In this document: one piece after another, positions 1-5,703 of the stretch | How the letters are laid out: the number at the start of each line of letters is the position of its first letter | How positions within the stretch are numbered: position 1 is the stretch's first letter | Origin: Spirochaetaceae bacterium | GTDB taxonomy: Bacteria > Spirochaetota > Spirochaetia > Treponematales > Breznakiellaceae | Reading direction: 5' to 3' | DNA: 6,473 bases | Assembly: GCA_031280455.1 (NCBI GenBank) | Contig: JAITGR010000048.1 | Coordinates: forward strand, 1 to 6,473 | Program-made: the position numbers and the translations under genes | The notes under the pieces: model-generated | Told to the model about the DNA's origin: nothing | What the model saw: only the letters and a program-made list of their open reading frames with translations | Databases searched by the model: none

Positions 1-779
1 ATTTAGACGGCCTCGCGCCGACCAGCCGCAAGTTTCCGTTTGTCGGGTTTAAGCCGAACCGCGAGATTGGCAACAACGTGCTGCGCATCGACAAACTGGG
101 CTGCGAATGCGAGGGGAAGCCGGTGTTGCGCAATTTTTCGCTTATTGTCAACAAGAACGACAAAATCGCGTTTGCCGGCAGCGAACACCGCGCGAAGGCG
201 GCGCTGTTTGACTGCATTTGCGGGGTGCGTTCTCAGGATTCCGGCGATTTTTACTGGGGGCAGACGACGAGTTTTTCGTACTTTCCGCGCGAAAACAGCG
301 CGTTTTTTAAGGGGACTGAATCGATTGTTGACTGGCTGCGCCAATATTCCAGCGAGCGGGACGAAACATACGTGCGCGGTTTTTTGGGGCGTATGCTTTT
401 TTCGGGCGACGAGGCGCTGAAGCCGGTGAATGTGCTTTCTGGCGGCGAAAAGGTGCGTTGTATGCTTTCCAAAATGATGCTTTCCGGCGCGAATGTGCTG
501 GTGCTGGACGAACCGACGAATCACCTTGACCTGGAGTCGATTACGGCGCTGAATAACGGGCTTATCGCCTTTCCGGGTGTTGTGATGTTCAACTCGCGCG
601 ACCACGAATTTGTTTCGTCAATCGCCAACCGCGTTGTGGAGATTTTGCCGGATGGCCTTATCGACCGGATGATGCCGTTTGACGACTATTTGGCGGACGC
701 GGATATAAAAGAACTGCGCGAGGCGGCCTACGCGGACGCGGCCGCTTCAGCGGACGCTTCAGCGGACGCTTCAGCGTAA
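1..779 (+). CDS. ABC-F family ATPase (YbiT-like), C-terminal part; 5' end outside window
   Basis: The reading frame is open from base 3 (bases 1-2 end a split codon) to TAA at 777-779, giving 258 residues, about half of a normal ABC-F protein. The first residues (SRKFPFVGFKP..REIGNN) resemble the linker between the two ATPase domains of YbiT-like proteins, and the rest is the second nucleotide-binding domain. ABC-F proteins are soluble and act on the ribosome (translation factors or antibiotic protection), not in transport. The signature LSGGEKVR (435-458), Walker B with Asp-Glu (507-512) and the D-loop NHLD are intact. Walker A reads GSEHRAKA (177-200): the Lys remains but the following Ser/Thr is Ala. 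The switch His in the usual SHD motif is Arg (codon 597-599). The tail is a low-complexity Ala-Ser-Ala-Asp repeat. The GTG at 78 is internal, not the real start. dprA follows after 16 bases, so the two are probably co-transcribed. The family call is secure; the specific subfamily is inferred. Confidence 0.9.
   Translation, partial: LDGLAPTSRKFPFVGFKPNREIGNNVLRIDKLGCECEGKPVLRNFSLIVNKNDKIAFAGSEHRAKAALFDCICGVRSQDSGDFYWGQTTSFSYFPRENSAFFKGTESIVDWLRQYSSERDETYVRGFLGRMLFSGDEALKPVNVLSGGEKVRCMLSKMMLSGANVLVLDEPTNHLDLESITALNNGLIAFPGVVMFNSRDHEFVSSIANRVVEILPDGLIDRMMPFDDYLADADIKELREAAYADAAASADASADASA
744..776 (+). repeat. 12-bp tandem repeat encoding an Ala-Ser-Ala-Asp tail
   Basis: The unit GCTTCAGCGGAC occurs at 744-755 and 756-767, with a partial third copy at 768-776 running into the TAA stop. 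It is in frame with the ABC-F gene and encodes the final ASADASADASA. Identical DNA units, including synonymous positions, indicate recent slippage duplication. Copy number may vary between strains. Confidence 0.85.
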
Positions 780-795
780 GCGCGCGAAAAGGCTG

Positions 796-1830
796 ATGGC
801 TGAACGCGGCTTGCTAGACCTGGCTATTTGCCGCCTGCCGGTAAAAACGCGGCTTAAAACGCGCCTGGCGTTGTGCCTAGAGCGGGAGGGCGATTTACGC
901 GGCTTGACGCGGGCGGCGCTCGCCGCTTTGTGTGCCGCGCCGCATGACAGCCAGGGCTTGTTCGACTTTGATAGTCCCGACTCCGGCGGGGCGGACGGCA
1001 GGAAGCTGGACGCCGCGGCCATCGCGGCGGCGTTTGCGGCGGCGGAGGGCGACGCGCTGGTTATGAGCCGGCGCGGGATTCACGGGGTTTCTATTCGGGA
1101 GACGGTCTACCCGCCGCTTCTTAAAGCAATTTACGACCCGCCGCCGCTTCTTTTTTACCGCGGCAGTCTTGCCGCGCTGGCCGACGGGGGGCGCGCGCTG
1201 GCGGTTGTGGGGACGCGCCGGCCCGCCGCCGCCGCAATGGGCTGGGTCTACCAGACGGCGCGGGAGCTTGCGGCGGCGGGGGTGTGCGTTGTATCCGGCC
1301 TTGCGCTGGGCATAGACGCGCAGGCGCACCGCGCGGCGCTGGACGGCGGCGGCGCTACCTGCGCGGTGCTGGGCGCGGCGGTTGACGAAGTGTATCCGGC
1401 GGCGCACCGGCAGCTTGCGCAGCGCATTGTGGACGGCGGCGGCGCGCTCGTTAGCGAGTACCCGCCCGGCACAACGGCGCGTAAGTGGCAGTTTCCCGAA
1501 CGTAACCGGATTATTGCCGGCTTGTGCCGCGCGACGCTGGTTGTAGAGGCCGGCGAAAAATCCGGCGCGCTTATAACGGCTGACTTTGCGCTGGAACAAA
1601 ACCGCGAACTGCTGGTCGCCGCGCGCCAGACGGCTGAGGGGGTGCCGGTGTTTTTTGGCGAAGGCTGCCGCCGTCTGGCGGAGGACGGCGCGGCGTGGGT
1701 GGACGGCGCGGGGGAGCTGCTTGCGGCGCTTGGCCTTGCGCGCCCCGCCCCGCGCGAGCCGGCGGCGGCGTTTTCCCGCGCGGGGCTTTCCCAAAGCCTT
1801 GCGCGGGAACTGGGCGTTGCCGGCGAATAG
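796..1830 (+). CDS. dprA: DNA-processing protein DprA (Smf), RecA loader for incoming ssDNA
   Basis: The 344-residue protein has a short helical N-terminal region (about 1-80) and a Rossmann-like DprA core (about 95-300). Visible family motifs are YPPLLKAIYDPPPLLFYRG (105-123), VGTRRP (138-143), SGLALGIDAQAH (167-178), VSEYPPGT (219-226), FPERNRIIAGL (233-243) and EAGEKSGALITADFALEQ (251-268). DprA binds single-stranded DNA in the cytoplasm and helps load RecA during natural transformation; in many non-competent bacteria the gene is kept with unclear function. The usual GTGxDxxYP loop reads GAAVDEVYP (193-201), and the C-terminal 30 residues are too short for the winged-helix domain found in many homologues. 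The ATG at 796 is preceded by AAAAGG (787-792), only 3 bases away, so the ribosome site is weak; coupling to the ABC-F gene 16 bases upstream is likely. The gene is very rich in GC and in Ala/Gly/Arg codons. Its TAG lies inside an inverted repeat shared with malG. Confidence 0.93.
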   Translation: MAERGLLDLAICRLPVKTRLKTRLALCLEREGDLRGLTRAALAALCAAPHDSQGLFDFDSPDSGGADGRKLDAAAIAAAFAAAEGDALVMSRRGIHGVSIRETVYPPLLKAIYDPPPLLFYRGSLAALADGGRALAVVGTRRPAAAAMGWVYQTARELAAAGVCVVSGLALGIDAQAHRAALDGGGATCAVLGAAVDEVYPAAHRQLAQRIVDGGGALVSEYPPGTTARKWQFPERNRIIAGLCRATLVVEAGEKSGALITADFALEQNRELLVAARQTAEGVPVFFGEGCRRLAEDGAAWVDGAGELLAALGLARPAPREPAAAFSRAGLSQSLARELGVAGE

Positions 1831-1856
1831 CGCCAGCGGCGCGGGCGCTATTCGCC
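1822..1856. terminator. Perfect 13-bp inverted repeat between convergent dprA and malG, holding both stop codons
   Basis: The arms GGCGAATAGCGCC (1822-1834) and GGCGCTATTCGCC (1844-1856) are exact reverse complements around a 9-base loop. The left arm contains the dprA TAG (1828-1830) and the right arm the malG TAG (1848-1850 on the minus strand), so both proteins end Gly-Glu-stop with the same codons. The position suits a bidirectional transcription end or an mRNA 3' stabiliser. No T-run follows on either strand, so intrinsic termination would be weak or need a factor. The structure is certain; the terminator role is inferred. Confidence 0.7.
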
Positions 1857-2687
1857 CTTGTTCGCGCCGGCCATAAGCCCCTGCATGAGATATTTCTGAA
1901 AAACCATGTACAGCGCCGTTACCGGCACGGCGATAAGAACCGCGCCGGCGCAAAAGGCGGCGAAATCCGCATTGGTGCCGTTTATCAGGTCAAACAACCC
2001 TATGGCGAGGGTGCGTTTGGCGTTCTGGTTTACCAGATAGCGCGGGAGCATGTAATCCATCCACGGCCCCATAAAACTGGTAACGGCGATAAAGAAAATA
2101 ATTGGCGAGGACAGCGGCAGGATGATTTTGGTAAACAACTGCATTTTTGTAACGCCGTCTATCGCGGCGGCCTCGTCCATGGAACGCGGTATGTTGAGCA
2201 TGTAGCCGCGCACAAGCCAAATGTTGCCGGGTATGCCGCCGGCAACGTAAATAATTACCAGCATATTCAGGTTGTCGAGCATACCAAAATTGAGCGCGAC
2301 CATGTACAGGGCGGTAAGCCCCATAAAGCTGGGGAACATTTGCAGTATCATCACAAACAAAAGCCCCGCCTTGCGCCCCTTAAACGTAAAGCGCGAAAAC
2401 ACAAAAGCCGTCATAGTGTGTATAACTATCGAAAACACCGTGGTAATGGCCGCCACATACAGCGTGTTCAAATACCACAGGCCGTAGTTTGTTTTGGTAA
2501 ATAAATTAACGTAATTTTGCAGCGTCAGCTTGTCTGGAATAATGCCGGCGCGGGCTATCCCCGGAGAGGCGTTCAGCGAAGAGCCTATGACCCACAGAAG
2601 CGGGTAGACAATCAGCGCCGCGACAACAAGCAGTTCAACATGAATAAGCGCCGTGCACACATGCTTTTTTATTCTGTATGAATTCAT
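1848..2687 (-). CDS. malG: Maltose/maltodextrin ABC transporter permease MalG (CUT1 family)
   Basis: This 279-residue inner-membrane protein has about six hydrophobic segments (approximately 12-35, 72-95, 107-131, 140-162, 193-212 and 246-266). The permease EAA loop, which docks onto the ATPase subunit, is at about 171-192 (DEAAAIDG...KIILPL). The family stretch YLNTLYVAAITTVFS (72-86) and the length, close to the roughly 296 residues of E. coli MalG, support the call. With MalF it forms the translocation channel fed by the binding protein. The start ATG (2685-2687) has GAGGG at 2695-2699 on the minus strand, 7 bases upstream. It is the last gene of the operon, separated from malF by 138 bases of stem-loops, and its stop codon is inside the inverted repeat shared with dprA. 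Sugar specificity is inferred from the malE and amylase neighbours; another alpha-glucoside is possible. Confidence 0.92.
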   Translation of the reverse strand: MNSYRIKKHVCTALIHVELLVVAALIVYPLLWVIGSSLNASPGIARAGIIPDKLTLQNYVNLFTKTNYGLWYLNTLYVAAITTVFSIVIHTMTAFVFSRFTFKGRKAGLLFVMILQMFPSFMGLTALYMVALNFGMLDNLNMLVIIYVAGGIPGNIWLVRGYMLNIPRSMDEAAAIDGVTKMQLFTKIILPLSSPIIFFIAVTSFMGPWMDYMLPRYLVNQNAKRTLAIGLFDLINGTNADFAAFCAGAVLIAVPVTALYMVFQKYLMQGLMAGANKGE

Positions 2688-2694
2688 ATATATA

Positions 2695-2699
2695 CCCTC
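2695..2699 (-). promoter_or_regulatory. Ribosome binding site of malG
   Basis: The minus strand reads GAGGG seven bases before the malG ATG. It lies just after the last intergenic stem-loop (2710-2739), which leaves it single-stranded when that hairpin folds. Confidence 0.75.
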
Positions 2700-2709
2700 A
2701 ATTATTAGA

Positions 2710-2739
2710 GTTGTTCGGAAACTTCAGTTTCCGAACAAC
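2710..2739. repeat. Stem-loop 1 of the malF-malG gap (13-bp stem, TTCA loop)
   Basis: GTTGTTCGGAAAC (2710-2722) and its exact reverse complement (2727-2739) flank a 4-base loop. It sits 10 bases upstream of the malG ribosome site in the malFG transcript. No T-run follows on the minus strand. The core TTGTTCGGAA recurs in the stem-loop at the malF stop codon. Confidence 0.85.
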
Positions 2740-2746
2740 AACCACT

Positions 2747-2783
2747 AAAAAAAGCGTGTTTTGCAGCCTTTAGGCTGCAAAAC
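2747..2783 (-). terminator. Candidate intrinsic attenuator between malF and malG
   Basis: GTTTTGCAGCC and its reverse complement form an 11-bp stem (2758-2768 with 2773-2783; the adjoining T-A pair is also complementary). On the minus strand, four bases later, comes a run of seven T (2747-2753 read as A on the plus strand). A GC-containing stem followed by a T-run fits a rho-independent terminator for transcripts leaving malF. Because malG lies downstream, it would act as a partial terminator lowering malG expression. The 4-base gap before the T-run makes it weaker than a standard one. Confidence 0.55.
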
Positions 2784-2788
2784 CGCAA

Positions 2789-2827
2789 AGCCTTGTTCGG
2801 AAACCAACAGGGGTTCCGAACAAGGCT
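2789..2827. repeat. Stem-loop 3 of the malF-malG gap, overlapping the malF stop codon (14-bp stem)
   Basis: AGCCTTGTTCGGAA (2789-2802) pairs exactly with TTCCGAACAAGGCT (2814-2827) around an 11-base loop. In the malF mRNA the stem begins at the second base of the TAG stop codon (2826-2828). It shares the TTGTTCGGAAAC sequence with stem-loop 1, suggesting a common origin. Likely roles are blocking 3' exonucleases or modulating read-through; these are inferred. Confidence 0.85.
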
Positions 2828-4238
2828 ATTGTTCCTTAAACGCCCGCGTACGCAGCAAATTCCATGCCGAAACGGACGCGACGATTACAAAAATGAATAT
2901 ACTCAACGCGGACGCATAGTTGTACATGCGCTGGTCGAGCGTCAGTTTGAATATCCACGAAATGAGAATATCCGTGGATCCCGCCATCTGAAAAGCGGGG
3001 TTCGCCGGCCCGCCGCCTGTAAGAAAGTATATCAAATTAAAGTTGTTAAAATTGAACGTAACGCTCATAAGAATCTGCGGGGCGGTCGAGGCGAGCGTAA
3101 ACGGCAGCGTTATCGCCGTAAAGCGCTTAAACGGCCGCGCGCCGTCCAACGCGGCCGCTTCGTACAAGTCCGCCGGAATAGTCGCCATAACGCCGCCTAT
3201 CAGCACCATGAAGTACGGGAAGCCCAGCCAGACGTTGACCGCCACCAGGCACAGGCGCGCCCAAAAGACGTCGGACAGGAAGGGGATGGCTTCCTGAATA
3301 GCGCCGCATTTGAGCAGCATCTGGTTTATCGCGCCTTCCTTGTTGAGCAGCACTTTGAATACAAGCATGGAAACAAGGCCGGGCACAGCCCAGGGCAGAA
3401 TGAAAATCGCCCGCCACGCGGACGGCCACTTTACCAGTTTAGAGCGGAGTATACACGCCTGCACCATGCCGAAAATGTAGGAGGTAAACGTCGCAAGAAA
3501 AGCCCAGGCGACCGTCCAGGCAAAAATCCGTACAAAAGTGCCGCCCCATATTTTTATCCCCGCTATGCGCGCGAAGGTTTCAAAACCCGTCCATTCAACA
3601 AGGCGGCGCGGCGGTATAAAGTTTGCGTTGTAGTTGGTAAAGGCGACCAGAATAGCAAAGACTATCGGAATGATTGATATAAAAATAACCAGCAGTATGC
3701 CGGGCGCTATCATAATGTATTCAAACGACGAGCGCCACAAATGCCGAAACCAGTCGATGCTGGAAAGCCGCACACCGTTTTCAATCTGTACGCGCGTTTT
3801 ATACGCGTCGCGTATGTTAAAAATCCACACCGCCGCGAACAGCGCCAGAACCAGCACGGCGATAATGCCGCCCAGCATGAGCATTATTGAATGGTCGTAC
3901 ACTTCCGCGCCGTGCACGCGCGGTACGCTGCCCAGCGTTACAAGCCCCCAGACGCCTTTGACAAAAAAGCCCCAGTTGTGAATATCCGCAAGCTGCTCTC
4001 CCAGACGCGCGAAGAAGAACCGGCATTTTTCGACAGCCCCCGCGCCCCCCAATGCCGCGAACGCGCCGTCCGCCGCCGCCGCGCGGGCAATGTTCCGCCA
4101 GAACGGCGCGGTAAAAAGCTCGCAGCTTATACACCCAACCTGCAGCGCGAAAAAGATAACGCCTTTCAGTTTCTGTTTGTTCAAAAACTGCCCGGAACCC
4201 CACACAACAGCCGAATACAACGCCGCTATGTATTTCAT
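2826..4238 (-). CDS. malF: Maltose/maltodextrin ABC transporter permease MalF (CUT1 family)
   Basis: The start is the ATG at 4236-4238, because GGGAGG (4245-4250, minus strand) lies six bases upstream; an earlier in-frame ATG at 4292 has no comparable site and would add 18 unlikely residues. The product has 470 residues. An N-terminal hydrophobic segment (about 24-45) is followed by a roughly 70-residue non-membrane stretch, a second segment (117-140), and the transport core with segments near 174-200, 237-258, 276-297, 326-350, 380-400 and 440-462. The EAA loop is at 357-380 (DLYEAAALDG...ITLPF), followed by the MalF-type NNFNLIYFLTGGGP (398-411). MalF pairs with MalG to form the inner-membrane channel and, in E. 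coli, lines the sugar site. The family call is strong; the exact sugar is inferred from context. The stop TAG overlaps a stem-loop in the gap to malG. Confidence 0.93.
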   Translation of the reverse strand: MKYIAALYSAVVWGSGQFLNKQKLKGVIFFALQVGCISCELFTAPFWRNIARAAAADGAFAALGGAGAVEKCRFFFARLGEQLADIHNWGFFVKGVWGLVTLGSVPRVHGAEVYDHSIMLMLGGIIAVLVLALFAAVWIFNIRDAYKTRVQIENGVRLSSIDWFRHLWRSSFEYIMIAPGILLVIFISIIPIVFAILVAFTNYNANFIPPRRLVEWTGFETFARIAGIKIWGGTFVRIFAWTVAWAFLATFTSYIFGMVQACILRSKLVKWPSAWRAIFILPWAVPGLVSMLVFKVLLNKEGAINQMLLKCGAIQEAIPFLSDVFWARLCLVAVNVWLGFPYFMVLIGGVMATIPADLYEAAALDGARPFKRFTAITLPFTLASTAPQILMSVTFNFNNFNLIYFLTGGGPANPAFQMAGSTDILISWIFKLTLDQRMYNYASALSIFIFVIVASVSAWNLLRTRAFKEQ

Positions 4239-4244
4239 ACAAAA

Positions 4245-4250
4245 CCTCCC
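4245..4250 (-). promoter_or_regulatory. Ribosome binding site fixing the malF start
   Basis: GGGAGG on the minus strand is six bases before ATG 4238, a near-ideal Shine-Dalgarno. It decides against the upstream in-frame ATG at 4292. A short palindrome CGCTATTAGCG (4250-4260) abuts it and could partly mask it. Confidence 0.85.
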
Positions 4251-4264
4251 GCTATTAGCGCCCG

Positions 4265-4286
4265 CCCCCAAACAACCAATTGGGGG
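4265..4286. repeat. C-run/G-run hairpin in the malF leader
   Basis: CCCCCAA (4265-4271) pairs with TTGGGGG (4280-4286) around an 8-base loop, 15 bases upstream of the malF ribosome site. A run of seven G lies at 4282-4288. In the mRNA it would be a short, stable hairpin ahead of malF. Homopolymer runs of this kind are prone to slippage. No function can be assigned. Confidence 0.5.
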
Positions 4287-4307
4287 GGACAACCTTGATT
4301 CATCCTG

Positions 4308-4333
4308 CGATTTTGACTGGCGATTTTGGCTGG
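4308..4333. repeat. Tandem 13-mer in the malE-malF gap
   Basis: CGATTTTGACTGG (4308-4320) and CGATTTTGGCTGG (4321-4333) are adjacent and differ at one base. It may be a duplication remnant or a pair of binding sites; nothing in the sequence separates these. Confidence 0.6.
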
Positions 4334-4359
4334 AGAAACGGCTCTATGCCGTTTCTCCA
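4331..4359. repeat. Stem-loop in the malE-malF gap (12-bp stem)
   Basis: TGGAGAAACGGC (4331-4342) pairs exactly with GCCGTTTCTCCA (4348-4359) around TCTAT. It follows the malE-stop hairpin by one base in the transcript. No T-run follows on the minus strand, so a structural or processing role is more likely than termination. Confidence 0.8.
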
Positions 4360-4360
4360 A

Positions 4361-4397
4361 GATGAAGAGCCAAAAATGTAATTTTTGGCTCTTCATC
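4361..4397. repeat. 17-bp perfect stem-loop overlapping the malE stop codon
   Basis: GATGAAGAGCCAAAAAT (4361-4377) and its exact reverse complement (4381-4397) leave a 3-base loop, so the inner A-T pairs probably open. In the malE mRNA the stem starts at the second base of the TGA stop (4396-4398). It is the longest perfect inverted repeat I found. A role in shielding the amylase-malE message from 3' decay, so that binding protein exceeds permease, is inferred by analogy with structured malE-malF gaps known in enterobacteria. Confidence 0.85.
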
Positions 4398-5703
4398 AGT
4401 CGGCCCAGCTTCTGGACTTACCGGCCATAAGCAGCGCGGTGTCGTAGGTGTCCATCGCTTTTTGCTGCGCCGCTTCCGCCGAAAGCTGCCCGTCCCAGGT
4501 AAACGTAAAAAGCGCCTTCATCGCGTCCCACATCTGGTACACTTCGGGAATGACCGGCATGGGGTCGGTGAACGGCGCCTGCTCCATAACACCGGCAAGA
4601 TGCGCGTCGTCGCGGAGTCCGGGCACGCCGCCCACGTCCTTAAACGCCGCAAGTTTGCCGGTAACTTCAAACTGAATCGCCGCGCCCTCCACACTCACCA
4701 AAAAATCGGTAAACGCGCGCGCGGCTTCGGGATTTTTCGTGTAGCTGGAGACCGCCGCGACAATGTTCCCGCTAAAGCAGCGCGGCTGCACCCCCCGAAT
4801 CGCCGGTAGTTTGGTAATGCCAAAGTTGACGCCGTTTTTTTTCGCGTCGCCTATCGCCCAGGGGCCGGTAATCGTAAACGGCACCTCGCCGCGCTGGAAC
4901 GCGGCAACCGTCGAATCCCAGGTCGCGTCGGACGTGTTCACGTTAAAATACGCGCGTATGCTGGTGTGGAACTCCACGCCGGCGCGCGCCTCCGGCGAAT
5001 CGAAGCCAGGCTCTTTGTAGTCGTCCATGTTTTCGCCAAACAGCCGCATACCCGCCGCCGCGAGGAAAAAGTAGTTGTGGTACGAATCGTCCACCTGCCA
5101 GCGCAGCGCGTACTTGTTCGCCTGCGGATTGTTCCACTTCTTGGCAAACGCGAAAATATCCTCAAAACTTTTTGGCGGCGGCTGGCCGGCCAGCAAATCT
5201 TTATTGTAGAAAAACGCCAGGTTTTCGGTAGAAATGGGCAGCGCGTACAGGTCGCCGTCAAACGTGCAGGTTTTTACCGAAGATTCCAACAAAAGGCCGG
5301 CGTACCGCTCCTGCGCCTCGCGCTCGAACGGCAGGCAAATGTCGTCGATAATCGCGTTGCCAATGTGGTCGTGCGGCATGAGGAACACATCCGGCCCAAT
5401 GCCTGCCGGCCCGTCCAACGAAACCTTGCCGCGCGAATCGACATTGCCGACCTTTTCGTAGATAATTTTTACATCGGGATAGCGCGTGTTGAACGCCGTT
5501 ATAACCGCGCGCGCCCAGTCGTCGTTGTCCAGCCAGACAAGCAGACTGCCGGCGATTTTACCGGCGGCCAGACGCTCCCGCTCCGCCGCGAGGCGCGCGG
5601 AACGCAGCTCGCCGCTTTCCCGCAGCGCGCCCAACAGAAAAAGCGCCGCCCCCAGCGCCGCAACCGAAACCACCGCCCACAACGCGGCGCCAAGTGCCTT
5701 CAT
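4396..5703 (-). CDS. malE: Maltose/maltodextrin-binding protein MalE (ABC transporter, CUT1 solute-binding family)
   Basis: ATG at 5701-5703 has GGAGGT (5710-5715, minus strand) six bases upstream, giving 435 residues; an in-frame extension to 5772 lies within the amylase gene and has no such site. Alignment by eye to E. coli MalE shows SLLVWLDNDDW (53-63), GPDVFLMPHDHIGN (103-116), DLYALPISTENLAFFYNKDLL (151-171), FTITGPWAI (276-284) and PVIPEVYQMWDAM (383-395). The Glu of STEN and the Trp of YQMW match maltose-site residues; the second Trp of E. coli GPWAW is Ile here. Residues 3-26 are a hydrophobic export segment with no lipobox cysteine and no clear cleavage site, followed by a charged helical stretch (28-49), so it may be periplasmic or membrane-tethered. 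Its ATG overlaps the amylase TGA. It captures maltodextrins and delivers them to MalF-MalG. Confidence 0.93.
   Translation of the reverse strand: MKALGAALWAVVSVAALGAALFLLGALRESGELRSARLAAERERLAAGKIAGSLLVWLDNDDWARAVITAFNTRYPDVKIIYEKVGNVDSRGKVSLDGPAGIGPDVFLMPHDHIGNAIIDDICLPFEREAQERYAGLLLESSVKTCTFDGDLYALPISTENLAFFYNKDLLAGQPPPKSFEDIFAFAKKWNNPQANKYALRWQVDDSYHNYFFLAAAGMRLFGENMDDYKEPGFDSPEARAGVEFHTSIRAYFNVNTSDATWDSTVAAFQRGEVPFTITGPWAIGDAKKNGVNFGITKLPAIRGVQPRCFSGNIVAAVSSYTKNPEAARAFTDFLVSVEGAAIQFEVTGKLAAFKDVGGVPGLRDDAHLAGVMEQAPFTDPMPVIPEVYQMWDAMKALFTFTWDGQLSAEAAQQKAMDTYDTALLMAGKSRSWAD

Noticed and set aside
895..1953. A 352-codon open frame on the minus strand opposite dprA
   Set aside because: It is an antisense shadow of a very GC-rich gene: the product is Arg/Ala-rich without domains, and the plus strand shows clear DprA motifs.
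1695..2504. A 269-codon plus-strand frame crossing dprA and malG
   Set aside because: It runs through the ends of two well-supported genes in another frame and carries no family motif.
2710..2827. CRISPR-like repeats in the malF-malG gap
   Set aside because: There are only two copies of a short core inside palindromes, with no regular spacers.
2793..3677. A 294-codon plus-strand frame opposite malF
   Set aside because: MalF on the other strand has the EAA loop and membrane segments; this frame is a highly charged shadow.
4239..4292. Longer malF with a start at 4292
   Set aside because: The added 18 residues precede a strong ribosome site and would run through the C/G hairpin; MKYIAALYS at 4238 is a much better start.
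4239..4395. A separate promoter for malF
   Set aside because: I could not find a convincing -35/-10 pair on the minus strand; the gap is explained by stem-loops and repeats.
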